In this document: in pieces, positions 1 to 10,663 of the stretch
Layout: each line of letters opens with the position of its first letter
Numbering within the stretch: the first letter of the stretch is position 1
Translations under genes and position numbers: made by a program
The notes under the pieces: generated by a model
The model's input: the letters and a program-made list of their open reading frames with translations, nothing else
Databases searched by the model: none
Told to the model about the DNA's origin: nothing
Assembly (NCBI GenBank): GCA_000151295.1
Contig: GG745344.1
Location: 6,688 to 46,563 of the forward strand
Direction: 5' to 3'
DNA: 39,876 nt
Origin: Allomyces macrogynus ATCC 38327
Taxonomy: Eukaryota > Blastocladiomycota > Blastocladiomycetes > Blastocladiales > Blastocladiaceae

Positions 1-311
1 TGCCAGCCCGGGAGATGTCTTCCCTACGAGCAGTTCGACGCGACCGTTATTGACGGTGCGGACTACGATCGAGAAAAAAAAAGGTCGGGTAGTGCTCGCT
101 CAATCAAAGAGGGAGACGGGTGGCCTTTTTTTGTAGTGAGTAACCTTCCGCGTTGATTCGTCGGATAAGACGACCACGCGCCATCGACCGGGGCGTTGCA
201 ACCGACCGGGTCGCTTCTTTCGTGCCTGCCTTCGACTGGTTGTTTGTTTTTAAATAAATGCCAACATCTTCAGGTGGGTGTTTTTCGTTTGTGTTCCCAA
301 GGAAGAATCAA

Positions 312-333
312 GGGGGGGGGGGGGGGGGGGGGG
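312..333 (+). repeat. Homopolymer run of 22 G
   Basis: An uninterrupted G run follows 'atcaa' and precedes 'cgtggag'. Such runs can form G-quadruplexes and are prone to length error in sequencing, so the exact count is uncertain. Confidence 0.9.
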
Positions 334-1607
334 CGTGGAGATTTGGATTGGCGCGGCGTTCGCGGGCCGAGGATCAGGTCAGAGAAGAGGGAAAGAGGTG
401 GCGTGACACGGTGAGCAAGTTTGTTTGACGGTCACTTGGCGTCACGGTGACGGGCACGCGCGGGTCCAGGCCGGGGCACAACGTCGCGCGCGCGAAGGAG
501 CAAGTAGCGGCGTCGCGCGGCCGGCTGCCAAATGCACGTAGTTGTGCAGGTGGGAGGATGGCCGACGCGTAGCTCCAAACGCGCTCCTCCAGCACAGACA
601 CGGTGAACAACCAAACGACCATTTTGGCGATCACCCTTTGGCCGAACCCAGCCAACCAACACACACACACACATGGCATCTGGTCACGCACATATCGTCC
701 AGACAAAAACGCACCTCGTGGAAGGCTCGGGCGCGCTGCGGCCCAGCAGGCCAAGGAGAGCGCGGATTGGCATGTTTGGCGGAACTGGGCGCGAATCACA
801 GCACACTCGTTTCAATTGGCCAGCAAAAGAGCACGCGAGCGAGGAGAGGGAGCGTGATCTGACGCGCCGCAGAGCTGATCGGGTCGGGTTTGGTGAGTTC
901 GGTCGCGGTGGTCGCGGTAAACAGCGAGCGTCGATCCGCTGGTTGGTCGCAGTGGTCGAGGAGCGGCCAGTCAGGCGCAGTTGCTGTCAAGAAGTTCACC
1001 GTCGGATCGTGAGATTGCGGGCGTCGTCGAGCCGAGTCGCGGGCAGAGAAAGAATGCTGGAGAGAGAGCGCGCGACGGAGGTCTTGACCGCGAGGAAAGA
1101 GATCGAGGCCTTGGCAAGAGTGGCGCGGTATCGTCCAGAGTCGGATGGCGCGCGGCCGGGTCTTTGAGAGCAAATGGTCGCGTGTTGTGCAAGTGATGAA
1201 GCGCAGGCAGGACGATGGCGCGCGCCCCTACTGTTCGTTTGGTGCGGGGTCGACGACGACGACGAGACCTGCGCGACTGGCCGGCGTGTCGACGTGGCGG
1301 GTGCTGCCTGGTGCGCGCTTGGGTGCGCCAAGGAGGAGGGGAAGGGTCGCGCGGTGGAGCGACGACGGTTGCATGGCTGGCTTCATGCCAACAGCTGCAC
1401 GGGGGTCCCACACCCTCCCCGCAAGCTCGATCAATCGTCGTTTGCCGCGCGCGCGTGCAAGACCACGTTCGAGCGCGCGCGCATCATGTGGCCGCACCGT
1501 CACGGGCGGAGCGCCTTGGCAGTTGGTTGGAGAGCACCGAGCACCGAGCACTTGCCGACGCTTCCTTCAGTGCGACGACGCGACGAGTGATCACGGCAGC
1601 CGAGCGG

Positions 1608-1634
1608 CCAGCCAGCCAGCCAGCCAGCCAGCCA
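1608..1634 (+). repeat. CCAG tetranucleotide microsatellite
   Basis: About six to seven perfect copies of the 4-base unit CCAG lie in tandem in the non-coding region upstream of the PKA gene. Confidence 0.85.
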
Positions 1635-2637
1635 AGTCGACCAACGCAGGGGACCGCGGCCACAGATCGTCGCGCAAGCGCGCGCGTGGGCCGAAATTGC
1701 GCTGGCCGTCATGTCCGCGGCGGACACGCGGCGCCGGGGCCGTGAAGCTCGTTGTTGTCGTCGCGTCAGGGGCAGGGCGTGCTCGGTGGGATCGAGTGGC
1801 GTCGTTCGTTCATGGTGGTCGCAATGCGTGGCGAGTACTGGGCGGGGCCAGTCGCGGCAAGTGCGGCGGGACCAAAGCTGTGGTCGGCGACGTTGGCGGT
1901 GCGTTGGCGCCGGCGTCGGCGCCGGCCTCGTCATGTTTGTGCTTGTGGAGTGCCGCAATGGTGCGGTCCTATCGTGTGCGCTGTGGCGAAAGCGGGCAGG
2001 GCGGCCAGTGACGTGGTGGGCCGGGGGCGGAGGGGTGAACGGAGGAGCCGACACGGGAGACGTGCTGTCACGCACAAGTCACGCCCGTCTCACGCGCTGG
2101 CGGCGGCCACGCGTGCGCTGTCTCCCGCCGCGCCTCCCCTCGTCGCGACCCATCACCATTCTGCCACGCTCCGCCTGAGGCCACGCGCGCACCAGCAGCA
2201 CCGGCCAAACGACGACGACCGACCCGTTGCTGCCGCGACGAGCGCGCCCTGATCTGCCCCGCCGCGCCCCTCGCAAAACGACCCCTTACCGGCCCTCCGC
2301 ACCGATACCCCGTGCTGCCTGTCGCGTCTTGTCGCGCGCTGGTGCCCCCCACCCACCACCACCACCACGGCCGCATTCCTCGCGCGACACCCGCACCTGC
2401 ACCCGCTCGGACCAACCGCCCGCCTATTGTGCGACCGTGCGCGACGTTCTGCTCTGCTCGAGTGCCCAACTCGCCGCCGTGACGACGTGCATTCGCTCGA
2501 CGCGCACGCCGCACGCATACGCCGTACTCCGACGCGCCCATCGTCGCTCACCGGCCCGATCCGCGCTCCGGGATCTCGCGTGGGACCTTTCCCCCCCTTC
2601 CATCACCACCACCCGCTCTTCCAATCCGTCCCGCACC

Positions 2638-4138
2638 ATGACGCTCATCGACAAGCTCATGGAAAAGACCAAAAAGGCTGTGCAGGGCGCCGCTTCCTCG
2701 TCGACCTCGGCCTCCAACGCCGCCGTGGCCCCGGCCGACAAGGATGCACCCTACTCGTCGGCCGACAGCAACACGATTGCCCCCTCGCTTCTGGCCCCGA
2801 CCTCGGGCACTGGTACCGGGTCGAGCATCCTCCACGCGCAACAGCTCGCCTCAAATGCGCACACCAACGCCGAGTACTCACTCGGCCACCCGCCCGCGTC
2901 TTCCGGCGGCGGTGGCGTCGACCTGGTCGCCGAACGCCGCAAGCGCAAGACGACGCTCGCCGACTTGGAAATCAAGCAGACGCTCGGCACGGGTTCGTTT
3001 GGTCGTGTGCACTTGGTCCGGCTGCGGTCGACGGGCAAGTACTGCGCCATGAAGGTGCTGAAGAAGGCCGAGGTCGTCAAGCACAAGCAGGTCGAGCACA
3101 CGCTCAACGAAAAGGGCATTCTCGAGCAGCTCGACCATCCGTTCCTCGTGGGGTTGCACTCGACGTTCCAGGACTCGGCGAATCTCTACATCGTGCTCGA
3201 GTACGTCAATGGTACGCTTCGTTTATTTTCTTTCGTTTCGCGTGTCGCTACGAATCTATTGACTGACGGGTTTGGAATCACGACAGGCGGCGAGCTCTTT
3301 ACCTACCTGCGCCGGTCGCAGCGCTTCTCCAACAACGTGGCCAAGTTTTACGCGGCCGAAGTCGTGCTCGCCTTCGAGTACATGCACTCCAAGGACATGA
3401 TCTACCGCGACTTGAAGCCCGAGGTAAGTGTCTTCTCGCTCGGCTTCATCCTCTCGCGCCATCAAACAGCCAAAACTGACGCGTCGTCGTCGGCACCCGT
3501 GCCTAGAATCTGCTCCTCGACGCACAAGGCCACATCAAAATCACCGACTTCGGGTTCGCCAAGTACGTGCCCGACATTACCTGGACGCTCTGTGGCACGC
3601 CCGATTACTTGGCGCCCGAGATCATTCAGTCGCGCGGGTACGGCAAGGCCGTCGACTGGTACGCGCTCGGCGTGCTCATTTTTGAAATGCTCGCGGGTTA
3701 CCCGCCCTTCTACGATGAGGGTACGCTTCCGCTGTCTTCACTTCACGACGTTTCTGCACCCCTGCGGTCCCGGAGCTGACCCACGCCGCACGACACATGC
3801 TAGACCCTGTCAAGCTCTACGAACGCATCCTGCAATGCCGCGTCAAGTGGCCGTCGCATTTCGACCCGGCCGCGAAAGACTTGCTCAAGCGGCTGCTCAC
3901 GACCGACTTAACCAAGCGGTTTGGCAACTTGAAGGGCGGATCCAAGGATATCAAGAACCACAAGTGGTTTGCCGGACTCGACTGGCACAAGCTGTTTATG
4001 CGGCAAATCCCGCCGCCGTACGTGCCGCCGAACCGTGGCGACGGCGACGCGTCCAACTTTGACCAGTATCCGGAAGAGACGGAACCGTATGGGAAAGTGC
4101 AGCCGGATCCGTATGCTCAGTTGTTCAAGGATTTTTGA
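2638..4138 (+). CDS. cAMP-dependent protein kinase catalytic subunit (PKA/TPK-like), four exons
   Basis: This AGC-family Ser/Thr kinase is the effector of cAMP signalling and acts in cytosol and nucleus when released from its regulatory subunit. Exons read as 2638-3211, 3287-3423, 3507-3720 and 3804-4138, giving 419 residues. The introns are 75, 83 and 83 nt and restore the frame exactly. After a Ser/Ala-rich leader of about 100 residues come the glycine loop GTGSFGRV, the lysine in CAMKVLKK, the catalytic loop YRDLKPEN, the DFG motif, the activation loop [14 protein letters not shown] with the phosphorylatable Thr, and [14 protein letters not shown] after the third intron. The C-terminal tail ends in FKDF, like the FxxF hydrophobic end of PKA. 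The ATG sits in 'gcaccatga', a good fungal start context. PKA is clearly favoured over PKC, S6K or Sch9 because the tail stops at the FxxF motif without a longer turn/hydrophobic-motif extension. Confidence 0.95.
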
Positions 4139-5479
4139 GGTGGACCCGTTGGTCGGTGCGCCGGTGCGTGCCGGTTCGTGTCGGCACGACACGCGCGGGG
4201 TACGAGGAGAGGGACTGGATGGATTTGGCCGCGTTGCAAGAGATGGATGCTGGCGCGGCGACTTGCGGGTGGAAGAAGGGATGCGTGCATGGGACGTGGA
4301 GACTCTGGTATTTCCATCTTCTCTTGGATTCTGGTTGATTCGTTTGATTCATTTCGTTTGGGTGGAAGGAATGTAGGATCGCGGTCCTTGTTGCAAACCC
4401 ACTGAGCCGAAATGAACACGGTCGGCTTTTCTCGCCAAATCCAAATGAACCCCGGCGGCGCCGCGCATGCACGACATCGACCCCCATCTCTTCCTGAGTT
4501 CGTGGATGCGAAACCTGAATGTCGTGTTGGCGGTAGTTTGGCTCAACGCAAACGGCGAGCGAACGGCACACCGGTCACGGCGACGCGGATGCGATTGAGG
4601 CACTCCGACTGCCGCAAGTGCCGGCGCGCATGCTTGCGCGAGCAGCGCGAGCGGGACACCGGCGGGAGGGTCGACGCGATGAGCAGGATGATGGTCGTGG
4701 ATGAACAAAGCGTGAAGAAACGGCGTTGTCACTTTGCAGCGGTCGAGCATCTGTCCATGGTGTTCGATGTTTTGTCACTGATCCAAGAGCGTTTCATGCT
4801 TTCGACGAGATCCGAAGACCCGACGGATGACGCTACGATGCTCGACCATGATTGGTCTACCACTTGCTGCACTTGATCGACACTGGCCATGGACAGCAAG
4901 CATTACCAGCGATCCACGCACTCATCGTCGGTCCATCGCGCGGTCTGCCCAAGTGCCGCACCGCTCTCATGCTTGCTCTTGTGCTGATGTGGTCGATGCT
5001 CTCAACGCCCTCTATCCGTGGCCGCGCGTCGGGTTGTCATCAGCCGACGACCTGCCGTGCTCTTTCTCCGAATCTGCGAGCCGGTGACCCGATTCTCGAC
5101 CATGGCGGGACTGTGCTTGTCGCCATCACGGACAAAGCCAACAATCGCTGTGCGCGCGACTTGCTTTCGAGTACAGCTTCATGTCCAAGTCCTGCTTCGC
5201 TCTTTTGGGCATTATTTGATACCCTATCGATTCAAGAGCATCGACATCAGCCGCTCGTTGATCTTGACCTGGCCGCGCCTTCCTCGATTGCGCGCATGAC
5301 CAACCCGTGCCCTGGTTACCCGCAGCAGCTGGAACAGTGACTCGGCCACGACGCTCTTGCTCGACCCGACGACAACGTACGTGCTGGTTGTGGTTGAAGT
5401 TGTAGCCCCCCATCTCCATGCCCGTGACCCCGCTGCTCACGTTCGATGCGATTGTCCTGCAGTCGCGTGCCCGAGGACG
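4139..5479. other. Intergenic region 3' of PKA
   Basis: No convincing gene is visible. The first 250 bases are the likely 3' untranslated region of the PKA gene. The remainder has frames without splice structure or recognisable domains. Scattered stretches look like worn coding DNA (high GC, few stops), and the right end runs into the PKA-derived fragment. Confidence 0.5.
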
Positions 5480-5770
5480 TCAACAGTACGCTTCCTTCTC
5501 TTACATTCTTTCGCGCTTCGTTCCAAATTAACCGACACGAGTTTCGCTTGTCAAACGTAGGCGGCGAGCTCTACGCCCACTTGTGCCTATCACAGCGCAT
5601 TTCCAGTAGCGTGGCCAAGCTTTGCGCTGCCAAGGTCGTGCTTGCGTTCGAGTACATGATGGACGCGCTTGTGCGTGCTGGTGCGAAGTGGGAATATTGG
5701 GACTGGTTGAGGAGATAATGTGGATGGGCGGGGCCGCAGCGACTTTCGGGTGGAGAAGAGTGGAGAATGT
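5480..5770 (+). pseudogene. Decayed PKA catalytic-subunit fragment
   Basis: The stretch matches the end of PKA exon 1, intron 1 and most of exon 2 of the gene at 2638-4138. It encodes GGELYAHLCLSQRISSSVAK, then a segment ending AFEYM, against [20 protein letters not shown] and AFEYM in the intact gene. The intron is still present, so the copy arose from DNA, not from a spliced transcript. Directly after AFEYM the similarity jumps to a piece like the PKA 3' untranslated region (about 4250-4280 compared with 5730-5760), so the catalytic loop, DFG and activation segment are deleted. No start codon or complete kinase fold remains, and a stop follows at about 5716. Confidence 0.75.
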
Positions 5771-5911
5771 TACGAGAACCAATAAAGAAACGGGGCCCAC
5801 CCGGGTCCACGATTTCTGTTCCCGTTCAGTGCTATATTTGCGACCAGTGCTTGTACAGTTATTGAACGCAGAACCGACATCGTGGTGCTAGGGCTGCTGC
5901 CTCCCCCTTAG

Positions 5912-5969
5912 CGCAATGAGATGCTCTGAATCCACCAGGAACAAATCGCAATGAGCTTGCTCTGAATCC
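5912..5969 (+). repeat. Pair of short direct repeats
   Basis: The 22-23-base unit beginning CGCAATGAG and ending GCTCTGAATCC occurs at 5912-5933 and again at 5947-5969. The copies differ only by an AT/CTT change in the middle. Function unknown. Confidence 0.75.
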
Positions 5970-6321
5970 GTTTGTCACAATTGTATGCGCGCTTTCGACA
6001 TCCCAAGTCTCACCTCACACACAATTCTCGGCCATTCCATTCTTGGTGTCGATGTATTGTCTGGGAGATGAGTTCGAAGTGGAATCGCCTCACGCATCGC
6101 CTATCCACTAAACAATCCAGGTTACGGTGCTTTTTGCGAAGGTAAGATGTGCACCGGTGCGATGCGGGAAGGGCGGGACTGGTTCCAGCATAAGTGGTCT
6201 CGGTACTCGCGGAAAGACCATGTGCTGCAGCGGTTGTCGATCTGTCACAGAAGGACATGGATGAAATAAGCTGACAATCCGCTGAAATTGCACATCCAAT
6301 TGGGCAAGGCTCGATCACTAA

Positions 6322-6350
6322 GAAAGTAATGGATTTGGCCCATTACTTTC
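6322..6350. repeat. Perfect inverted repeat, 11-bp stem and 7-base loop
   Basis: GAAAGTAATGG at 6322-6332 is the exact reverse complement of CCATTACTTTC at 6340-6350, with loop ATTTGGC. It lies about 280 bases beyond the stop codon of the nucleoside transporter gene, so it could lie in or beyond its 3' untranslated region. It is not a bacterial-type terminator. Confidence 0.8.
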
Positions 6351-6627
6351 ATTCACGCAAACAAAGACAAGGGGGGAAGATCAAGGGGTGGGGCGCGGTT
6401 CCTCAACGACATCGAGCGGGCCATACAATTCCTGGCCAATCACGAACCGCCGCCCCACCACGGACACGCACGATCAAAAATGACAAGCCATAAAAATAAG
6501 CACGCAAAGCAACACGCAGCACGCAACACAAAGCGAACGACAAATCAACGTCTAGGAAGTAAAGCAGAGCAAGCGACCCATAGTGATCGCTAGCATCGGC
6601 AACCCGTTCACGAGCGACGGGCACCGT

Positions 6628-8336
6628 TTAGATGAAGATACCGGCAATCGACGCCGAGAAGAAGGTGCACAACGTGCCGACCAACATGGCCGGGACAGCG
6701 AGACGAGCGACATCAGCGCGGCGCGTCGGGGCCAGGGCACCGAGGATACCAATCTGGATACCGACCGACCCGACGTTGGCGAACCCGCAGAGCGCGTACG
6801 TGGCAATAGTCGAGGCACGCGTCGAGATTTCGTTGGCCTTCATGAGCGCGCCAAGGTCCGCGTATGCCACCATCTCGTTGAGCACGATCTTCTTGCCGAG
6901 CAGCTTGCCGATCGTGAAGCACTCGTTGCTGGGCACGCCCATGATCCACGCGAACGGGTAGAAGAGGTACGACAGCACGCGCTCAATGTTGATGGGCGAC
7001 GCCGGGTTCAGGTAGCTGAAAAACTCGGTGAAGACAATGTCGCAGAGCTTGAAGAGCGAGATGAGCGACAGGAGCGTGGCCATGATGAGCGCGGCAAGGT
7101 GAATACCCTGCGAGGCACCGTTGGCGGCCGCGTGCAGGACGTTGGCCTCCTTCTCCTCGTTCGACTCGGGGATCTGCACCTCGCCCTTGGACAGCGACGT
7201 CTCGGTCTCAGGCAGGTAGAGCTTGGCGAGCGCGAGCGAGCACGGGACCGACATGATGCACGACGACAGAATCGAGGCACCGTCAGCACCGTACGCGTAG
7301 TAGGCCGAGAGGACGGAGCCCGACACGGTCGCGAAACCTGAAACCATGATCGACACAATCTCGGCCTCGGTCATGAACTCGAGGAATGGCTTGATGAGCA
7401 GCGCCGACTCGCCCTGGCCGACAAATGGCGAGGCCGCAGCGACAACCGACTCGGCACCGGACGTGTCCATGACGCGCATCATGATGAACGCGAACTTGGC
7501 GACAAGCCATTGCATACCCCCAAAGTAGTAAACGATCTAGCCCGGACGGATTACATCAGTCCCAGAACACGAAAATTGCAGCGTACACGCAGAAAACGCG
7601 AGAATTCACGTACCTGGATGAAGGAGCAGAAGAAGATAATGGCGGGCAGCACGGCGGTCGCGAAATCAAAGACCTTGTCGAGCTCGGGCGCCAAGAATGA
7701 GAGACCGGCAGCCTTGCCGAGACCGAGGAAGTCGCCGACAAGCGTCGCCATGTACTGGAAGACCGTCTTGCCAATCCACGTCTTGAGCACAATCAGGCCG
7801 AGCAGGTACTGGAGCAGAATGCCAACCAAGACGAGGTACGGGTTGATGTGCTTGCGGTGGCGCGAGAACAGGACGAGCAGACCGAGAATCACGACCTGGC
7901 CAATCAGCGACTGCGCGCGCTGCAGGCGAGTGCCATTGGGCGAGTTGTCGTCGGCGGTCGCAATCGAGACAATGGCGATGATGCAAATGATGGCGGCAAT
8001 CAGGCCGTGGCGCACGAGTGCCGGCAGCTTGTTGAACGCGGCGCCAATCGGGGTCAGGACCAGCGAGAAGGGCTTGATCAGCGTCGCATTGTCGATGCGC
8101 TTGGTCGCGATCTTGAGCACAATGCAGAAGTAGAGGAAGGCCGGGAACGCAATCTTTTCCGGGTGGTTCGACCACGCGAAGCCGAGCCAGACCGTGAGCA
8201 GAATGCAAATCAGAGCGTCGACGCCCTTGCGCAGCATCGAGTCGTTGGCGGCCGGCTCCTCGCCGGGAACGGCCTTGTCGACGGCCACGTCCGAAGCAGA
8301 CTTCGGCAAGTCGGGCTTCGAGTCCTCGGCCGACAT
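6628..8336 (-). CDS. Concentrative nucleoside transporter (CNT/NupC family), two exons
   Basis: CNT proteins are membrane carriers that import nucleosides, driven by a sodium or proton gradient. Exons are 8336-7614 and 7536-6628, separated by a 77-nt intron (GTACGT...CTAG); the joined product has 543 residues. The spliced junction gives a CNT-like segment, SFIQ followed by IVYYFGGMQWL. Family landmarks in order are TSGAESVVAAASPFVGQGES, KPFLEFMTEAEI, GFATVSGSVLSAYYAYGADG, YPFAWIMGVP, GKKIVLNEMVAYADL, YALCGFANVGSVGIQIGILG and GALAPTR. Many hydrophobic segments are present, preceded by a hydrophilic N-terminus of about 40 residues starting MSAEDSKPDLPK. Length is shorter than animal CNTs (about 650) but well above bacterial NupC (about 400). 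I chose the ATG at 8336 because upstream sequence in frame is low in family similarity. A GATAAG hexamer lies about 95 bases upstream of the start (8429-8434). Confidence 0.95.
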
Positions 8337-10663
8337 GATGAGTGGGGGTACTAGCAACGACGGTGGTCGAACCATGGTCAGCGCCAGTTCGAAAACGAAC
8401 GGTGAAGGGTTGCTGCCGGTCGCTTCATGATAAGCGATGCAGGGCATCGCAAAGTCGCAGACCAGCTCAATCGGGCCTCGCCCCACATCTGACCACCCCC
8501 ATCGAGGCGGCGATGCGAGATCGTCAACCACGGGGGAAGAGTCTGGTCGCCCTTGCAGCGTGGCCGCAACTCGACCGCCCCGACGACACCGTTGGTGCAG
8601 CTGTGCAGCAGTGCGAGCGCGACGAGGGCACCGCGGAAGCAGCGAAGGAATCGGAGTGCAACGTGGACGGCAGCAGCGGATTCGGGCAGGACAGGGCAAC
8701 GACGTACAGTGGGTGTTGTTGGAGATGATGAGAAAGGAGAAGAAGTGGCGACGGCGGGGCGGGCCGGGGATTTATAGTGAGGTCGGAGGCAATGGCGACA
8801 AGAACAAGCGGGCGAGCGGGTCCAGTGCGCGCCGAACAAAGGAAAGGTGTTTGGGTTTCGGTTTGAGCTCGATGCTGTGGCGGCCGGACACGCCGACGGG
8901 AAACACGGGCTCGGGTTCGTGCAGGAGGTTGCAGAGGACGTGAGTGCGCCGCCCCGCCGTGGGGTGGAGGGTGCCTGCTGAATGTGTTCGGTGACGATGT
9001 CGGCCGCCATACTGGGTCATGCGCGGCGCTCCTGGTTGAAGCACTCTGGGCGGCGGCCGGCGCCGGCGGCTGGCGAAAAACAAAAATCAAGATAAATAAT
9101 TGCAAGCATCGGATCATGATTGGATCTGTTCCGTGGCGCGCAGCCAGCACGTGTGGCGCTAGGCTCAGCAAGCCCCACCTTGGGTTCGGCGGTAATGGAG
9201 CGCCGACCAATCAAACTTGGAGAGATGGCTTGTGGAGAGGCAGGGTCCGCGGCAGGGATGATAATTCGTTTCGGACACTGGGTGCGTCACGGTCAATACT
9301 GCGAGGCAAAGCAAGAAGAGGGACTGCTGAGAAGCGAAAAATATCGCTGAAATTAACGCAAAAAGAGCGACAACCTCGCTCGTTTCGAAATCATTCGTCT
9401 CCATTTTGCCCCATTTTGTGCTCTGGCATCCGTAACTTTGCGCCAGGCCAAGGAGAAGGCAGGAGAGCCGCGACACGCAGCACAGTCACCGTCTGGGACG
9501 ACGAAGGACAATAGTCGTGGCGCGGGCCGGCCACGTGGCACGGCAAGATACGCTGCAACGGATTGCAGCAAGTCTCAGCGACTCTTGAGTTGGTGGTCGT
9601 GGCCGGATAGCGCAGTTGCGCGACAGAGATGGCGATGTGGTCGGTTAGATCCGGGTTTGAACCAGCAATGCTTCACACAGTGAACAAGAGATCTGGGTTG
9701 TGATCATCAAGTCTGTGGAAACTGTGGAAACGGCGATGCCGTTGATCGCAATCTGTATTTATCTCTGGCAAACCCTAGCGCCTTTCGGACGTTTCATGGC
9801 CTCTCGGGTCTCAGCTGGACGTACAAACGACACTCGCCACCAAAAATCGAGCACGTTGCGCGTTGTCCACAGCCCTGCCTTGCCGGAGTTTGGGGGTCCC
9901 GCCGCGGCAATGTCGGCGACGGGAGGACCGATACCCAAGCCAGCTCGCGGCACAGCTTGCTGCACGTGGGAGGGCTACGTGTCCATGATCGAGCGTGGTA
10001 AGCCCAGTCAGTGCAAGCGAGCAAATCGGTGGTCAGCGCCGGCCACGACGTGCCCTGACGCTGCTGCCCGCGTTGACCGTCGTGATGCACGGTCCGCAGC
10101 GCGTGGAGCTGCAACAGCAACGTCGTCTTGAAGGGACAGCACAAGTGTCTCACGGCACACGCGAACCTCACGTTGCTTGATGAAGCGCGTGTTGTGAAAT
10201 ATCGTGATCTGTCTCGCATTGTTTGCTCGTTCGTCTTCAGCGCAGCTTTCGGCAGTAGCCAGGCGTGGGCCGCGGCGACCTTTTCTCTCGGTCCCCTGAG
10301 CCCACACGACGATCGTCATCTGGCGAATAGGAGGACTTTGCACTCCTCCCCGGTCTCTCTCCTTGCGCGCTGATCCGCAAATCCGCAGACGCTGCATGGA
10401 ACAAAGTTGCTGCGACCACCGTCGTTTCCAGCACGACGCTCGCGCGGCGTGTTCCTTACTTGTTCGCCCTCCTGCCCTCGATCACCGCAGCCTTTTCTCT
10501 CTCCCGAACCGCCCATTCAGCTTTCGTGACTTGCAGCTCATTGACGAGGGACGAGTACGAAACGGTTCGCTGCCGCCCAATCGCGCGTCCTGATCCCTGT
10601 CCCTTGCCCTGACCGCGAACCACGACCCTCTAGAGCTACGGCCACTTGCTCTCGATTGCGACC
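8337..10663. other. Long divergent intergenic region (2.3 kb)
   Basis: This lies between the divergent starts of the CNT gene (minus) and the F-box-like gene (plus), so it should contain both promoters. No protein gene with recognisable features was found; overlapping frames on both strands are compositionally biased. A stretch near 9606-9675 resembles tRNA A and B boxes but does not fold as a tRNA. The 150 bases before 10664 are pyrimidine-rich, as in fungal promoters. Confidence 0.5.

Larger units (their letters stand above)
1..2637. other. Gene-free stretch upstream of PKA
   Basis: I recognise no protein or RNA gene here. Long open frames occur on both strands, but they are rich in Arg, Ala, Pro and Gly and overlap each other, as expected of GC-rich non-coding DNA. 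The stretch holds a run of 22 G (312-333), a short CA run (659-673) and a CCAG tetranucleotide repeat near 1608-1634. The part closest to 2638 is C-rich and probably contains the promoter and 5' leader of the PKA gene. I cannot exclude a fast-evolving or multi-exon gene. Confidence 0.5.
5771..6627. other. AT-richer intergenic region 3' of the nucleoside transporter
   Basis: No gene is visible. GC content falls compared with the coding regions. It contains two diverged copies of a 22-base direct repeat and one perfect 11-bp hairpin, listed separately. The last few hundred bases are probably the 3' untranslated region of the gene on the minus strand. Confidence 0.5.

Noticed and set aside
2227..4062. 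Single 611-codon frame covering the PKA locus
   Set aside because: It reads through introns 1 and 2 and leaves the kinase frame after the second; conserved motifs require the four-exon model starting at 2638.
6583..7341. Plus-strand frame of 252 codons opposite the nucleoside transporter
   Set aside because: Antisense shadow rich in Arg, Asp and Glu; the minus strand has all CNT motifs.
9606..9675. tRNA-like stretch (TAGCGCAGTTG and GGGTTTGAACC)
   Set aside because: The A-box-like and B-box-like words are present, but I could not form a matching acceptor stem or T stem around them.
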